Position numbers and translations under genes: made by a program. From Bacteroidetes bacterium UBA1860 (GTDB taxonomy: Bacteria > Bacteroidota > Rhodothermia > Balneolales > Balneolaceae): 17,527 nt of DNA. Under the pieces are notes generated by a model that worked only from the letters and a program-made list of their open reading frames with translations, did not search any database and was not told where the DNA came from. This document shows, piece after piece, positions 1 through 8,008 of the stretch; the first letter of the stretch is position 1; each line of letters starts with the position of its first letter. The stretch covers positions 25,703 through 43,229 of the forward strand of contig DDIC01000068.1 of the NCBI GenBank assembly GCA_002338335.1, written 5' to 3'.

Positions 1-1530
1 GCACATTGTATTTCGGAGTGGGGGCATGATTTCCGACCCTCATATCGACGGATTCGCGCGTCATTATCCTGGTTGGATGACTCAGTGGGATGGATTGCTT
101 TAACGGGCTCTGCGACCCCGGAGGTCAAAAAGGACATGGTGGAGGCGTTGGGATTTGCAAACCCCCGCATTATTGAGACGCCGTTTGCCCGAGAGAACCT
201 CACTTGGTGGGTCCGAGAATCGGCGAATCGAACGCGTGATGTGATGGCAGCGGTGGAGCGGGCCGCAACGCTTGGAAGTATGATTCTCTACGCCCCGACA
301 CGTGCGGCGTGCGAGCAATGGGCTGCTCGGATTCGTGCCAAGGGGATTGTGGCAAAGGCCTATCATTCGGGGTTGTTGCCAGAGCAGCGTCAGAGGATCC
401 AAGCGGAATGGATACGTGGAGACTTCCCCGTGGTGGTTGCGACTAATGCATTTGGTATGGGAATTGATAAGCCCGATTGCCGGACGGTCATTCATTTGAG
501 TCCACCTTCGACGTTGGAGGCGTATTATCAGGAGGCGGGAAGGGCAGGGCGAGATCGTGAAGCAGCCTATGCACTTTGTTTTGTGCGCTCTACCGACTTT
601 GAGGCTCTCGAGCGTAATTTGGATCGATCATTTCCGGAGGCTGATGTGATTCAGGCCGTGTTGAAGGGGCTTGAAGGTTTGCGCCATGGGGGGCAAGTCT
701 CTGTGGAGTCGTTTTGTCAAAAGCATGACCTGCGCCCGGCGACTTTAAAAACCGCCCTACACCATGCACAACGTCAGGGTGTGCTTGAATGGGCAACCGA
801 TGGCGAAGACCAATGGGCATTGCGCTGGCGACTTTCTCAATCAGAGCTCTTGGATCGACTTGCTCAGCCCAGTGTTTCGGCTAAAAAGCAACAATTTGTG
901 GATACGCTGATTCGTTTGTTTGGCCCGGATGCATTTGAGCATGATGTGGTGAAGCCTGTGAGTCAACTCACGGCATCGCTGGGTGTGTCTACTGTGCAAT
1001 GCCGTCGAGCGTTGCAGGTGTTGTCGCAAACGGATGAATGGTGCTCGGTTCGCCACATCACGGGTGAGCTCAGGGTTCAGTGGTTTGGCTCGGGTGGCGG
1101 GTTTGGCAGCACGGGCGGTGTGGGTGGCGGTTCTGGCGGCAAAGAATTTGACACAAAACTTTATATGGCGCACAAAGCGAGGCTTCGCGAAAAAATGAAT
1201 CATGTGCGTGCTTATTGCCAAACTTCTGGATGTCGAGAGCAGTACTTGCGTGTCTATTTTGGGGATCTGAAAGCCAAGCCATGTGGCCGTTGTGATCGAT
1301 GTATGGCAATACCGGCTCAAAATGCGAAAGATGACGCACTTGCACAGCAACTTTTAAGCTCATGCGGGGCGTCCAAAAAGACACTCAAAGAGCTATATGC
1401 GCTCCACGACAGTGTAGCAAGGCCTCAGCTCGATGACGTGATTCAATCGTTGTTGGAGCAAAAGAAACTCCGGTTTAATGTTCAGGATCATACTTACGAG
1501 TCCGAATCTCAGTCGAAATCGAATCCATAA
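1..1530 (+). CDS. recQ: RecQ-family ATP-dependent DNA helicase, 5'-truncated by window edge
   Basis: A 3'-to-5' DNA unwinding enzyme used in recombination and repair. Frame 1 is open from base 1, and the first residues (AHCISEWGHDFRPSY) continue a DEAH box whose D and E lie outside the window, so helicase motifs 0 to II are missing. About 509 residues are visible. The TTG at 73 is internal, not the start. Seen in order: GSATPEV (motif III), TNAFGMGIDKPD (motif V), YYQEAGRAGRDRE (motif VI), two winged-helix-like stretches, a Gly/Ser-rich linker near residues 363-380, then the zinc-binding cysteines GCRE and CGRCDRC. In E. coli RecQ the zinc site directly follows the helicase core; here about 200 residues intervene, as I recall for the longer Bacteroidota form. 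The stop at 1528-1530 lies inside the convergent lipoprotein gene. Confidence 0.95.
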   Translation, partial: AHCISEWGHDFRPSYRRIRASLSWLDDSVGWIALTGSATPEVKKDMVEALGFANPRIIETPFARENLTWWVRESANRTRDVMAAVERAATLGSMILYAPTRAACEQWAARIRAKGIVAKAYHSGLLPEQRQRIQAEWIRGDFPVVVATNAFGMGIDKPDCRTVIHLSPPSTLEAYYQEAGRAGRDREAAYALCFVRSTDFEALERNLDRSFPEADVIQAVLKGLEGLRHGGQVSVESFCQKHDLRPATLKTALHHAQRQGVLEWATDGEDQWALRWRLSQSELLDRLAQPSVSAKKQQFVDTLIRLFGPDAFEHDVVKPVSQLTASLGVSTVQCRRALQVLSQTDEWCSVRHITGELRVQWFGSGGGFGSTGGVGGGSGGKEFDTKLYMAHKARLREKMNHVRAYCQTSGCREQYLRVYFGDLKAKPCGRCDRCMAIPAQNAKDDALAQQLLSSCGASKKTLKELYALHDSVARPQLDDVIQSLLEQKKLRFNVQDHTYESESQSKSNP

Positions 1531-1891
1531 GCGCACGAACCTCTGTGGAAAGGCGTTCTGATCGCTCAGCCTGACGACTTGGAAAGGACTCGTGGTGTTT
1601 TTGGGTTGAATCGAACGCACCCCATGACCATCCTTGCGCCTCAAAAAAGGCGAGTCGCGTTGAATCCACTTGCTCTTGCGACATCTCCGTTGTGAGGTCT
1701 TGCTGCAGGATTAGTAGGTTAATGAGCTGGGTTTCGTACTCTTGTTCGGTTAATGGCGGTGTAATGTTTGCGTAATCCGTCTCTAGAGGTTCTGTGTCGA
1801 CACATCCAGCTAAAAGGACTGCGCTAATCATGATGATGTGCACAAATTTGTATGTGGGCGCTATCATGCCGATGCGCGAAAAAACAGTCAT
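1475..1891 (-). CDS. Small lipoprotein, DUF4296-like
   Basis: A predicted outer- or inner-membrane-anchored lipoprotein of about 138 residues, function unknown. The N terminus has a hydrophobic segment ending in the lipobox LLAGC (Cys30 with the chosen start), followed by a polar helical body containing PPLTEQEYETQL and GWSWGAFDSTQKHHES. This layout fits the Bacteroidota DUF4296 family, but the match is from memory and moderate. The frame stays open upstream to 2218, which would overlap coaX and delay the signal peptide, so a later start is preferred. ATG at 1891 gives a 30-residue signal peptide and has AAGG 8 nt upstream; ATG at 1948 and ATG at 1867 are alternatives. Its last 56 nt overlap the end of recQ on the other strand. 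Confidence 0.65.
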   Translation of the reverse strand: MTVFSRIGMIAPTYKFVHIIMISAVLLAGCVDTEPLETDYANITPPLTEQEYETQLINLLILQQDLTTEMSQEQVDSTRLAFFEAQGWSWGAFDSTQKHHESFPSRQAERSERLSTEVRALMDSISTEIRTRKYDPEH

Positions 1892-2029
1892 GAGCACAAC
1901 CTTGCCTGCACCCAAAAACCCAACATACACTCTTCGTTCATTTCTCATACCTTTGAAGATACAAAACGACGTGATCTGACCATGAGATCGCCTCGTTCTT
2001 GTTTTCATTAGACTTTTTGCAAACATCCA

Positions 2030-2869
2030 ATGCCAACCGTTGCACTCCTCGATATTGGCCACACTCGTGTGAAGATGGCCACAGCCTCTACACTCGATCC
2101 TTTTGATGTAGAACGGGTGCATGAATGGGACACCCATGGCGCGAATTGGGACTCCATCGCTGCATGGACCCAGCAGCATGTGATTGCAGATGAACTGCGA
2201 TGTTGCTGTGTGGTTCACTCTTGGCTGGATGGGACTACCGAGCAGGCGCTAGAAGAGTTATTTGGGATGCCTGTTCGTGTCATGAGTGTAGGTGAAGCGA
2301 CCGAATATGATCCGCAACAGCTAGGCGTCGATCGATATTTACTAGCCCATGGTGCTGCGGGCTATTATCCTGAATCGGCTGTTGTGATCTCGGCGGGGAC
2401 GACGATAACGGTGGATGTGGTTGGGGTTGTCGAGGGTGAGGATGAAGCGGGTGAGGTTGTGACGGGAGATGAAGGAGATGCCATTGGTGAAGCAACTGGA
2501 TCATCTGACGTGCGAGTTTCCCACTTAGGAGGGTGGATTTTGCCAGGTGCCCGCGTTGTTGAGCAGGGGTACAAGGGGATTACGCCACATTTCCCATCGA
2601 TTACGTTGCCAGGAAGTCATGCTGGGATTTCAATTCCCTCCAATACGACCGATGCGACCCAAGAAGGTCTCGCATTAATGATTACTTCTATAATCTCTCG
2701 CATTATAGATGAGTTTGAGATTGAGGTGGTGTTTTTTACAGGCGGTGATGGGGCGTTGCTTCGCGATTTGTGGGAAGCTCAGGTGGATGCCCCCTATGAT
2801 TTGCATGTAGAACTGGTCCCTGACTTGCTTTTTTATGGGATGATGGGTGCGATTGGGTCCAGAAAGTAA
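2030..2869 (+). CDS. coaX: Type III pantothenate kinase
   Basis: Phosphorylates pantothenate in the first step of coenzyme A synthesis; a cytosolic dimer of the ASKHA fold. The 279-residue protein shows the family signposts in order: phosphate loop DIGHTRVK (residues 8-15, with His where Asn is usual), GVDR (99-102, containing the expected catalytic Asp101), SAGTTITVD (121-129), GGWILPG (167-173) and FTGGD (236-240). Between residues 132 and 165 there is an acidic, low-complexity insertion (GEDEAGEVV, GDEGDAIGEA) in a loop that is usually about ten residues. The gene is divergent from the lipoprotein gene across 138 nt and converges with the amidase gene, 14 nt apart. No good Shine-Dalgarno is visible before the ATG. 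It is not fused to BirA. Confidence 0.93.
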   Translation: MPTVALLDIGHTRVKMATASTLDPFDVERVHEWDTHGANWDSIAAWTQQHVIADELRCCCVVHSWLDGTTEQALEELFGMPVRVMSVGEATEYDPQQLGVDRYLLAHGAAGYYPESAVVISAGTTITVDVVGVVEGEDEAGEVVTGDEGDAIGEATGSSDVRVSHLGGWILPGARVVEQGYKGITPHFPSITLPGSHAGISIPSNTTDATQEGLALMITSIISRIIDEFEIEVVFFTGGDGALLRDLWEAQVDAPYDLHVELVPDLLFYGMMGAIGSRK

Positions 2870-2883
2870 GCAACTTCGATAGA

Positions 2884-4281
2884 TTACTCCGCTTGCTTGC
2901 TCGCCCCACCTTCTTGTTCAACTTTGGTGTCTCGAATGGCTCGAAAAATCGCCGACGCCATAATACTCTGCCCGTAATCACTGCGTAAAAACTGGGCTTC
3001 CTGTGCATTGGAGATAAACCCAAGCTCCACTAACAACGCTGGCATCGAAGCATGGTACAGTACCACAAAAGCCGCCTGTTTAACCCCACGACTTCGACGA
3101 CGTGCTCGCTCTGAGAATTGCTCTTCCATTCGAGCAGCGATTTCTTGGGACGTCTCAATGTTGGCAGCATTGGCTAGTTCATAAATCAAGACATCTTCTT
3201 CCGATAAACTTGCGATCTGAGTCGATTCTTCAAATCGAACGACCGAGTTTTCACGCTTCATCACCTCCAAAGCGGACTCAGTACGTGTCAGCCCCAAAAA
3301 GTAGACTTCTGCCCCGTAAGCCGAACGAGACCGAGCAGAATTTGCATGAATAGAGACAAATAAATCACCTTGTGCTCGATTTGCAATGGCTCCACGCTCA
3401 TGAAGTTCGATAAAACGATCATCCTCACGGGTGTAGACAACCTTGACATTAGGCAGATATTCTTCAATGTAGGCGCCAACCTTTTTGGTCACCGAAAGGA
3501 CAATGTCTTTCTCATAAAGCCCACCAACACCGATTGTGCCCGGATCATGGCCGCCATGCCCTGCATCCAAAACCACGACATCAAACTTCAGGTTCTCTTT
3601 CACACCATTGTATTCGGCATCCTCTTGACTATTGTTTTCTCCGGCAATTCCAGATGCATTATTGCCGCTTTCTCCATCATTGCCTCGATCTCGTCGACCA
3701 AATAACCCTCGCCTTCGACGCCCATTATCGTCGTCATTATCTTGCACACCTGTCTCAACCCCTGATTGCGCTCTTGACCCAACCCCTGACCTCATCGCAG
3801 GCCATGTCACAATGGGTATACCATCGGTTAAAATCGCCAAACTTACCTCGTCCGTCTCGGTGAGTGCAATCAGTAAATCGTTGCTTCCAGCGTCTCGATA
3901 TATTCGTGCTTCGTAGGGCTGCGCCTCACTCAGGGTTAGGTCAATCCCAAGCCCAGCCGCAATGGGAGTACTTTCGACCAACTGGAAGGGCAAAAACTCA
4001 CCCGATCTGAATTCACGTACCAACTCTTCATCCAGCGATTCAGAGGCACCATACAACAAAATTTGAAGCAAACTGTCCGCCGATTGAATCATCACAAACG
4101 AATCGACTCGGGCATCCATTTGTAGGCGTCCAACGACACCAAGCCCATCTGCTCGCGGCGTGGAAAGGAATCCACGCACGGATTGAGCGGAAACTTCGAC
4201 AGTGAGTGCATACCCAAGCGGCAAGCACAGCAGCAAGGTTACAATAAAGCGAGTTGATCGTCGAAAAAATGTTTCTCTCAT
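2884..4281 (-). CDS. Secreted N-acetylmuramoyl-L-alanine amidase (Amidase_3)
   Basis: Zinc amidase cleaving the bond between MurNAc and the stem peptide L-Ala, used in cell separation and wall turnover. With ATG at 4281 the protein is 465 residues and starts with a classic signal peptide (MRETFFRRSTRFIVTLLL, likely cleaved near residue 32); the frame opens earlier at 4338, but that would bury the signal. Residues about 34-160 form a beta-rich N-terminal region that may be an AMIN-like wall-targeting domain. A charged linker follows at about 168-228 (DNDDDNGRRRRG and Gly/Asn-rich). The Amidase_3 domain then runs from 233, with Zn ligands His242 (DAGHGGHD), Glu257 (YEKDI) and His312 (SIHAN) and catalytic Glu419 (VELGFISN). 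Divergent from the neighbouring glycosyltransferase gene, 58 nt apart. Confidence 0.92.
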   Translation of the reverse strand: MRETFFRRSTRFIVTLLLCLPLGYALTVEVSAQSVRGFLSTPRADGLGVVGRLQMDARVDSFVMIQSADSLLQILLYGASESLDEELVREFRSGEFLPFQLVESTPIAAGLGIDLTLSEAQPYEARIYRDAGSNDLLIALTETDEVSLAILTDGIPIVTWPAMRSGVGSRAQSGVETGVQDNDDDNGRRRRGLFGRRDRGNDGESGNNASGIAGENNSQEDAEYNGVKENLKFDVVVLDAGHGGHDPGTIGVGGLYEKDIVLSVTKKVGAYIEEYLPNVKVVYTREDDRFIELHERGAIANRAQGDLFVSIHANSARSRSAYGAEVYFLGLTRTESALEVMKRENSVVRFEESTQIASLSEEDVLIYELANAANIETSQEIAARMEEQFSERARRRSRGVKQAAFVVLYHASMPALLVELGFISNAQEAQFLRSDYGQSIMASAIFRAIRDTKVEQEGGASKQAE

Positions 4282-4339
4282 GAACTTAAATATAATGAAT
4301 TCAAGAAGCATCGAAGCCCCATTTTGCCTAAACTCCATT

Positions 4340-5479
4340 ATGAATATTCTAGCGGTCGAACCCTTTTATTTTGGGTCTCATAAAGCCTTCCTCAGGGGGA
4401 TTGAGGAGCATTCTTCGCATACGGTCCACACGGTAAAACTAGACGAAAAGGGGCTAAAATGGCGTATGCAAGGGAAGTCCGTGCGTCTTGCTCATGCGGC
4501 TCAAGACCTCAACGCTGAAATTGACCTGTTACTCATTAGCAGTATGACGAATCTTCCGGCGTTTTTGGCACTCACAAGTCCACGGTTTGCCCATACCCCT
4601 AAGGTGATGGTGATGCATGAGAATCAGCTCACGCAACCGCTACCAGAAGGGGAGGAGCGCGATACAACACTGTGTTATACCAATTATTTATCCATGTTGG
4701 CGGCGGATGTGCTGTTGTTTACCTCGCAGTTTCATCTTGAGGATATGTTAGACGCATTACCAGGATTTTTGGCCAATCTTCAGGATGATCCCACCTTTGA
4801 TGCGATGGAGACGATTCGCGCCAAGAGTCGAATTATGACGCCAGGCCTAGAGCTCAAACATTTTGACGCCATCGCCGACACGCGCGGACAGAACAAGCAT
4901 CCCGTCGTCGTCTGGAATCAGCGGTGGCAGTTTGACCGCAATCCAGCCATGTTTTTTCGGGTGATGAATCGTCTATTTGATATCGATTGCCCTTTTGAGC
5001 TCATTCTGGCGGGGGATACGGAGCATGATAAACCAGCCGAATTTGATCAGGCCGTGGATCGGTACGGGGGGATGATTTCCCACATGGGCTTTGTCGATGA
5101 CCCTCAGCGCTACGGGGAATTACTCCATTCGGGCGATGTCGTTGTGTCTACGGCGACCTACGAATTTTTCTGTGTTTCGATCATGGAGGCCATTTATTGC
5201 GGGTGCCATCCCATGGTGCCCAATCGATTGCATTATCCGGAGCTCATTCCCAAAACCCTGCATAAACCGCTATTGCACGCTCCTGTGATGTATGAAACGG
5301 AAGATGACCTTTTCCGAAACTTACGCGACCTGCTTACCGGCAAGACTCGTCCACTGCCGAAAAACTCCTTGCAGAGCATCAATCAGCACTTAGATTGGTC
5401 GAGTATGAGCAAGCGTTATGATGAAATGTTTGCCGAGCTTGCACAAACTCCATCAAAAAGTGTGTTTGGGGGAGGGTAG
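4340..5479 (+). CDS. QTMAN/GTDC1-like tRNA-queuosine mannosyltransferase homologue (DUF3524 + GT)
   Basis: A cytosolic glycosyltransferase of 379 residues. The start MNILAVEPFYFGSHK matches the conserved beginning of the DUF3524/QTMAN N-terminal domain; the frame is open back to 4202 but that part would overlap the divergent amidase. Other matches to animal QTMAN (GTDC1) as I recall it: HENQL (residues 93-97), VVWNQRWQFDRNP (190-202), EFFCVSIMEA with an E-x7-E glycosyltransferase motif (275-284), and YCGCHPMVPN with YPELIP (286-304). Animal QTMAN adds mannose to queuosine in the anticodon of tRNA-Asp. The same reaction here is inference from homology; a queuosine-type sugar acceptor is plausible, but the substrate is not shown by sequence. 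Ends 16 nt from the convergent dnaB. Confidence 0.82.
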   Translation: MNILAVEPFYFGSHKAFLRGIEEHSSHTVHTVKLDEKGLKWRMQGKSVRLAHAAQDLNAEIDLLLISSMTNLPAFLALTSPRFAHTPKVMVMHENQLTQPLPEGEERDTTLCYTNYLSMLAADVLLFTSQFHLEDMLDALPGFLANLQDDPTFDAMETIRAKSRIMTPGLELKHFDAIADTRGQNKHPVVVWNQRWQFDRNPAMFFRVMNRLFDIDCPFELILAGDTEHDKPAEFDQAVDRYGGMISHMGFVDDPQRYGELLHSGDVVVSTATYEFFCVSIMEAIYCGCHPMVPNRLHYPELIPKTLHKPLLHAPVMYETEDDLFRNLRDLLTGKTRPLPKNSLQSINQHLDWSSMSKRYDEMFAELAQTPSKSVFGGG

Positions 5480-5495
5480 TGCGGCAATAGAACGC

Positions 5496-7037
5496 CTAAA
5501 ACGGCGCATTTGGATCGGGCTCGTCGGATCCACCTGGTGAAAAAGGAGCAGGAGCTTGCCCAGCACCCGCGCCATTACTTTGCCCAGCACCACTCGCCCC
5601 ACCAGCACCACCGCCTGGCGCACCGAAGCCACTCTGAAATTCCCCTTGTGACAAGTTTTCAAACCGGGCATAGTCCGTGATAAAGCGCATGGCAACCGAT
5701 CCTGTTGGACCATTACGCTGCTTGCCAATAATAATCTCTGCGAGACCTGCAGTGGACGCTCCTGAATCCGTCGTGGTAATTCCATAATACTCAGGACGAT
5801 ACAAGAAACAGACAACATCAGCATCTTGCTCAATCGAACCAGATTCACGCAAGTCACTCAACTGAGGGCGTTTGTCTGTACCGCGTTGTTCTACCGCACG
5901 ACTCAACTGGGCCAACGCAATCACGGGAATGTCTAAATCCTTGGCCAAGGTTTTGAGCCCACGAGAAATGGAGGCAATTTCTTGTTCACGATTGGCTTGT
6001 TTGCTCTGCAAATTCACCGTCATTAATTGCATATAATCCACGATAATCATCCCAATGTTATGGTCTGATTTGAGTCGACGAGCTTTGGAGCGCAATTCCA
6101 TTAACGAAATCGCAGGGGTGTCATCAATAAAGATGGGGGCTTCATAGAGCGTGGACGCTGCATCGATCATCCGTTGAAATTCCTCCTCGCTCATGGTGCC
6201 TCGGCGGGCAGATTGTGCGTCGACGCGAGCTTCCATGGTGAGCAAGCGTTGCACCAACGAGCGCTGGGACATCTCCAGGCTAAAGATGGCCACAGGTGTA
6301 CGTGCATCCGCATTAGGATGAGTGGCAGAATTCTTTGCTGCCGTGAGCATGAAGGCTGTTTTCCCCATGGAGGGACGAGCGGCAATGATGATTAAGTCGC
6401 CTTTTTGCCACCCCGCGGTGTATTGATCCACGTCCAAACGGGTTGCAACGCCCGTAACACCCGATGATTGACCACGTAAGTCCTCCAAATAATTCAGTGT
6501 CTCCTTGACCACATCACCCACTCGTTGGTATGAATTACGCGATTTTACATTGGTCAGATTAAAAATCCGCTGCTCGGCTTCGTCCAATACATCGAGGGCG
6601 TCACTGCCTTGATCATATGAATCTCGGATAATGTCATTGCAGCTCAGAATTAAATCGCGTTTGAGTGCTTTTTCGGTGAGAATTTGCGCATGATACCCAA
6701 TGCTGGCAGATGAACTGACCGATCTCGTGAGATCGTTGAGTGCTTGGACGCCGCCAATTTGATCTAGGACCCCTTTATCTTTGAGGGCTGTTTCGACCGT
6801 GAGCAAATCCAGTGGGTTTTCCCGCTCAAAAAGCTCTTGAATCGCCTCAAAAATGATTTGGTGGCTTTGTTTGTAGAAGGAGGTCTTGGTGAGCATTTCC
6901 AGAGCAATCGTGGCGGCCTCATGCTCCAACAACATGGCGCCAAGTACCGCTTCTTCTACTTCTGTGGCCTGGGGTGGAATACGCCCCCCTTCATGGGCTA
7001 CGCTTGATCCGTTTGATGTGGGTTGAAACTCGTCCAT
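5496..7037 (-). CDS. dnaB: Replicative DNA helicase DnaB
   Basis: Hexameric 5'-to-3' helicase that unwinds the replication fork and recruits primase. The 513-residue protein has the DnaB N-terminal helical domain (about 20-125), a linker helix, and the RecA-like domain with Walker A RPSMGKTAF (221-229), IFSLEMS (251-257), Walker B GMIIVDYMQLM (329-339), LAQLSRAVEQR (375-385), DLRESGSIEQDAD (395-407) and GKQRNGPTG (438-446). No intein interrupts the Walker motifs. After the fold ends near residue 465 comes a Gly/Ala/Pro-rich tail finishing in the acidic DEPDPNAPF, probably disordered. The gene follows the uracil-DNA glycosylase gene by only 3 nt, so the two are probably co-transcribed from upstream of 7892. 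Confidence 0.97.
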   Translation of the reverse strand: MDEFQPTSNGSSVAHEGGRIPPQATEVEEAVLGAMLLEHEAATIALEMLTKTSFYKQSHQIIFEAIQELFERENPLDLLTVETALKDKGVLDQIGGVQALNDLTRSVSSSASIGYHAQILTEKALKRDLILSCNDIIRDSYDQGSDALDVLDEAEQRIFNLTNVKSRNSYQRVGDVVKETLNYLEDLRGQSSGVTGVATRLDVDQYTAGWQKGDLIIIAARPSMGKTAFMLTAAKNSATHPNADARTPVAIFSLEMSQRSLVQRLLTMEARVDAQSARRGTMSEEEFQRMIDAASTLYEAPIFIDDTPAISLMELRSKARRLKSDHNIGMIIVDYMQLMTVNLQSKQANREQEIASISRGLKTLAKDLDIPVIALAQLSRAVEQRGTDKRPQLSDLRESGSIEQDADVVCFLYRPEYYGITTTDSGASTAGLAEIIIGKQRNGPTGSVAMRFITDYARFENLSQGEFQSGFGAPGGGAGGASGAGQSNGAGAGQAPAPFSPGGSDEPDPNAPF

Positions 7038-7040
7038 AGA

Positions 7041-7892
7041 CTATGATGATTGCACGATGGCAGGCTGACACTTTAGCTCAAGATATCGTTTCTGCACAAG
7101 TTGTACATCCTCCCATGTAGGTCTTTTCCAGTTTGGATTGCGCAACAGTGCAGCGGGGTGATAGGTAACCCAACATTCTGTTTGGTGTGCGCCAACCATT
7201 AAAGGATGCGCTTGACTGCGTAATTCGCCAAGGGCCGTAGAATTGGCCAAGAGCGTGTTTGCTGAGACCTTGCCCAGGCATAACACCATTTTGGGTTGAA
7301 TTAGCTCGAGTTGTTTGTGAAGCAACGGGAGGCTTCGTTGTCGCTCGTCCTCGGAAGGATTGCGGTTTTCTGGGGGTCGGTGTTTTAAAATATTGGCGAT
7401 GTAGACTACCGATCGGTCCATCTGAATGGCTCCCAAAATATCGGTGAGTAATTTACCCGCACGCCCCACAAATGGGATTCCTTCTTTATCCTCGTTTGCA
7501 CCGGGCGCTTCTCCAACAATAACCAAATCAGCCTGTGGATTGCCGTCCCCAAAGACCAATCGAGTCCCTTCGAGATCGGTTTTGAGCTCATCCATGGTTT
7601 CAGCAAGAGCTTCTAACTCTTGAAGTGTGGTGCACGACTCAATTGATTTCATGGCAGGGGGGCTGGGTTGTGGTGCAGGTGCCGGTTTTGGCTCAGGTGC
7701 CTGTTTGGGCACTGAAGCTATTTGAGGCGCTGCAGTTGGTTGTGACGCTGGTGTGGCTTGTAGCGTAGACGCCGGCGCATCTTTGTGTGCGTACACATCC
7801 CCATACTCTCCAAGTTCATGGTCCAAAACCTGAATCGCACGCTCAAGCGCGTTGGAATGTTCATCGAAGGTGTTGCCGTTATTCTCGCTCAT
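7041..7892 (-). CDS. Family-4-like uracil-DNA glycosylase lacking iron-sulfur cysteines
   Basis: Removes uracil from DNA at the first step of base excision repair. ATG at 7892 gives 283 residues; the frame opens at 7985 but the extra part looks non-coding. Residues 1-30 are polar, about 40-80 is a disordered Pro/Ala/Gln/Lys linker, and the UDG domain runs from about 85. It has the family-4 motifs VFGDGNP (113-119), GEAPGANED (127-135), PFVGRAGKLL (140-149), and YHPAALLRNP (244-253). The four cysteines that normally hold a [4Fe-4S] cluster are absent: the CxxC before the VFG motif is missing, LKCRPP is LKHRPP (His171), and the fourth position falls in ERQRSL without Cys. The only cysteines are 87, 205, 240 and 275. 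Upstream partner of dnaB. Confidence 0.88.
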   Translation of the reverse strand: MSENNGNTFDEHSNALERAIQVLDHELGEYGDVYAHKDAPASTLQATPASQPTAAPQIASVPKQAPEPKPAPAPQPSPPAMKSIESCTTLQELEALAETMDELKTDLEGTRLVFGDGNPQADLVIVGEAPGANEDKEGIPFVGRAGKLLTDILGAIQMDRSVVYIANILKHRPPENRNPSEDERQRSLPLLHKQLELIQPKMVLCLGKVSANTLLANSTALGELRSQAHPLMVGAHQTECWVTYHPAALLRNPNWKRPTWEDVQLVQKRYLELKCQPAIVQSS

Positions 7893-8008
7893 AGAATTGT
7901 TTGTTTCGTCATGGAATATAATGTCTCGCGAGGGCAAAGTTCTGTTAAAATCGTACCTTTTAATGTGGATAATATGATGTCGCAACCGAAGTCACATCTG
8001 AGGGCGCA

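Noticed and set aside
841..1350. 169-residue minus-strand frame within recQ
   Set aside because: Shadow of recQ; no start context, no motif.
1892..2218. Upstream extension of the lipoprotein frame to 2218
   Set aside because: It would overlap the start of coaX and put the signal peptide over 100 residues into the protein; the part before 1891 lacks family-like sequence.
2868..2898. AAGCAA/TTGCTT inverted repeat between coaX and the amidase gene as a bidirectional terminator
   Set aside because: Six base pairs with a 19-nt loop and no T-run on either side; too weak to call.
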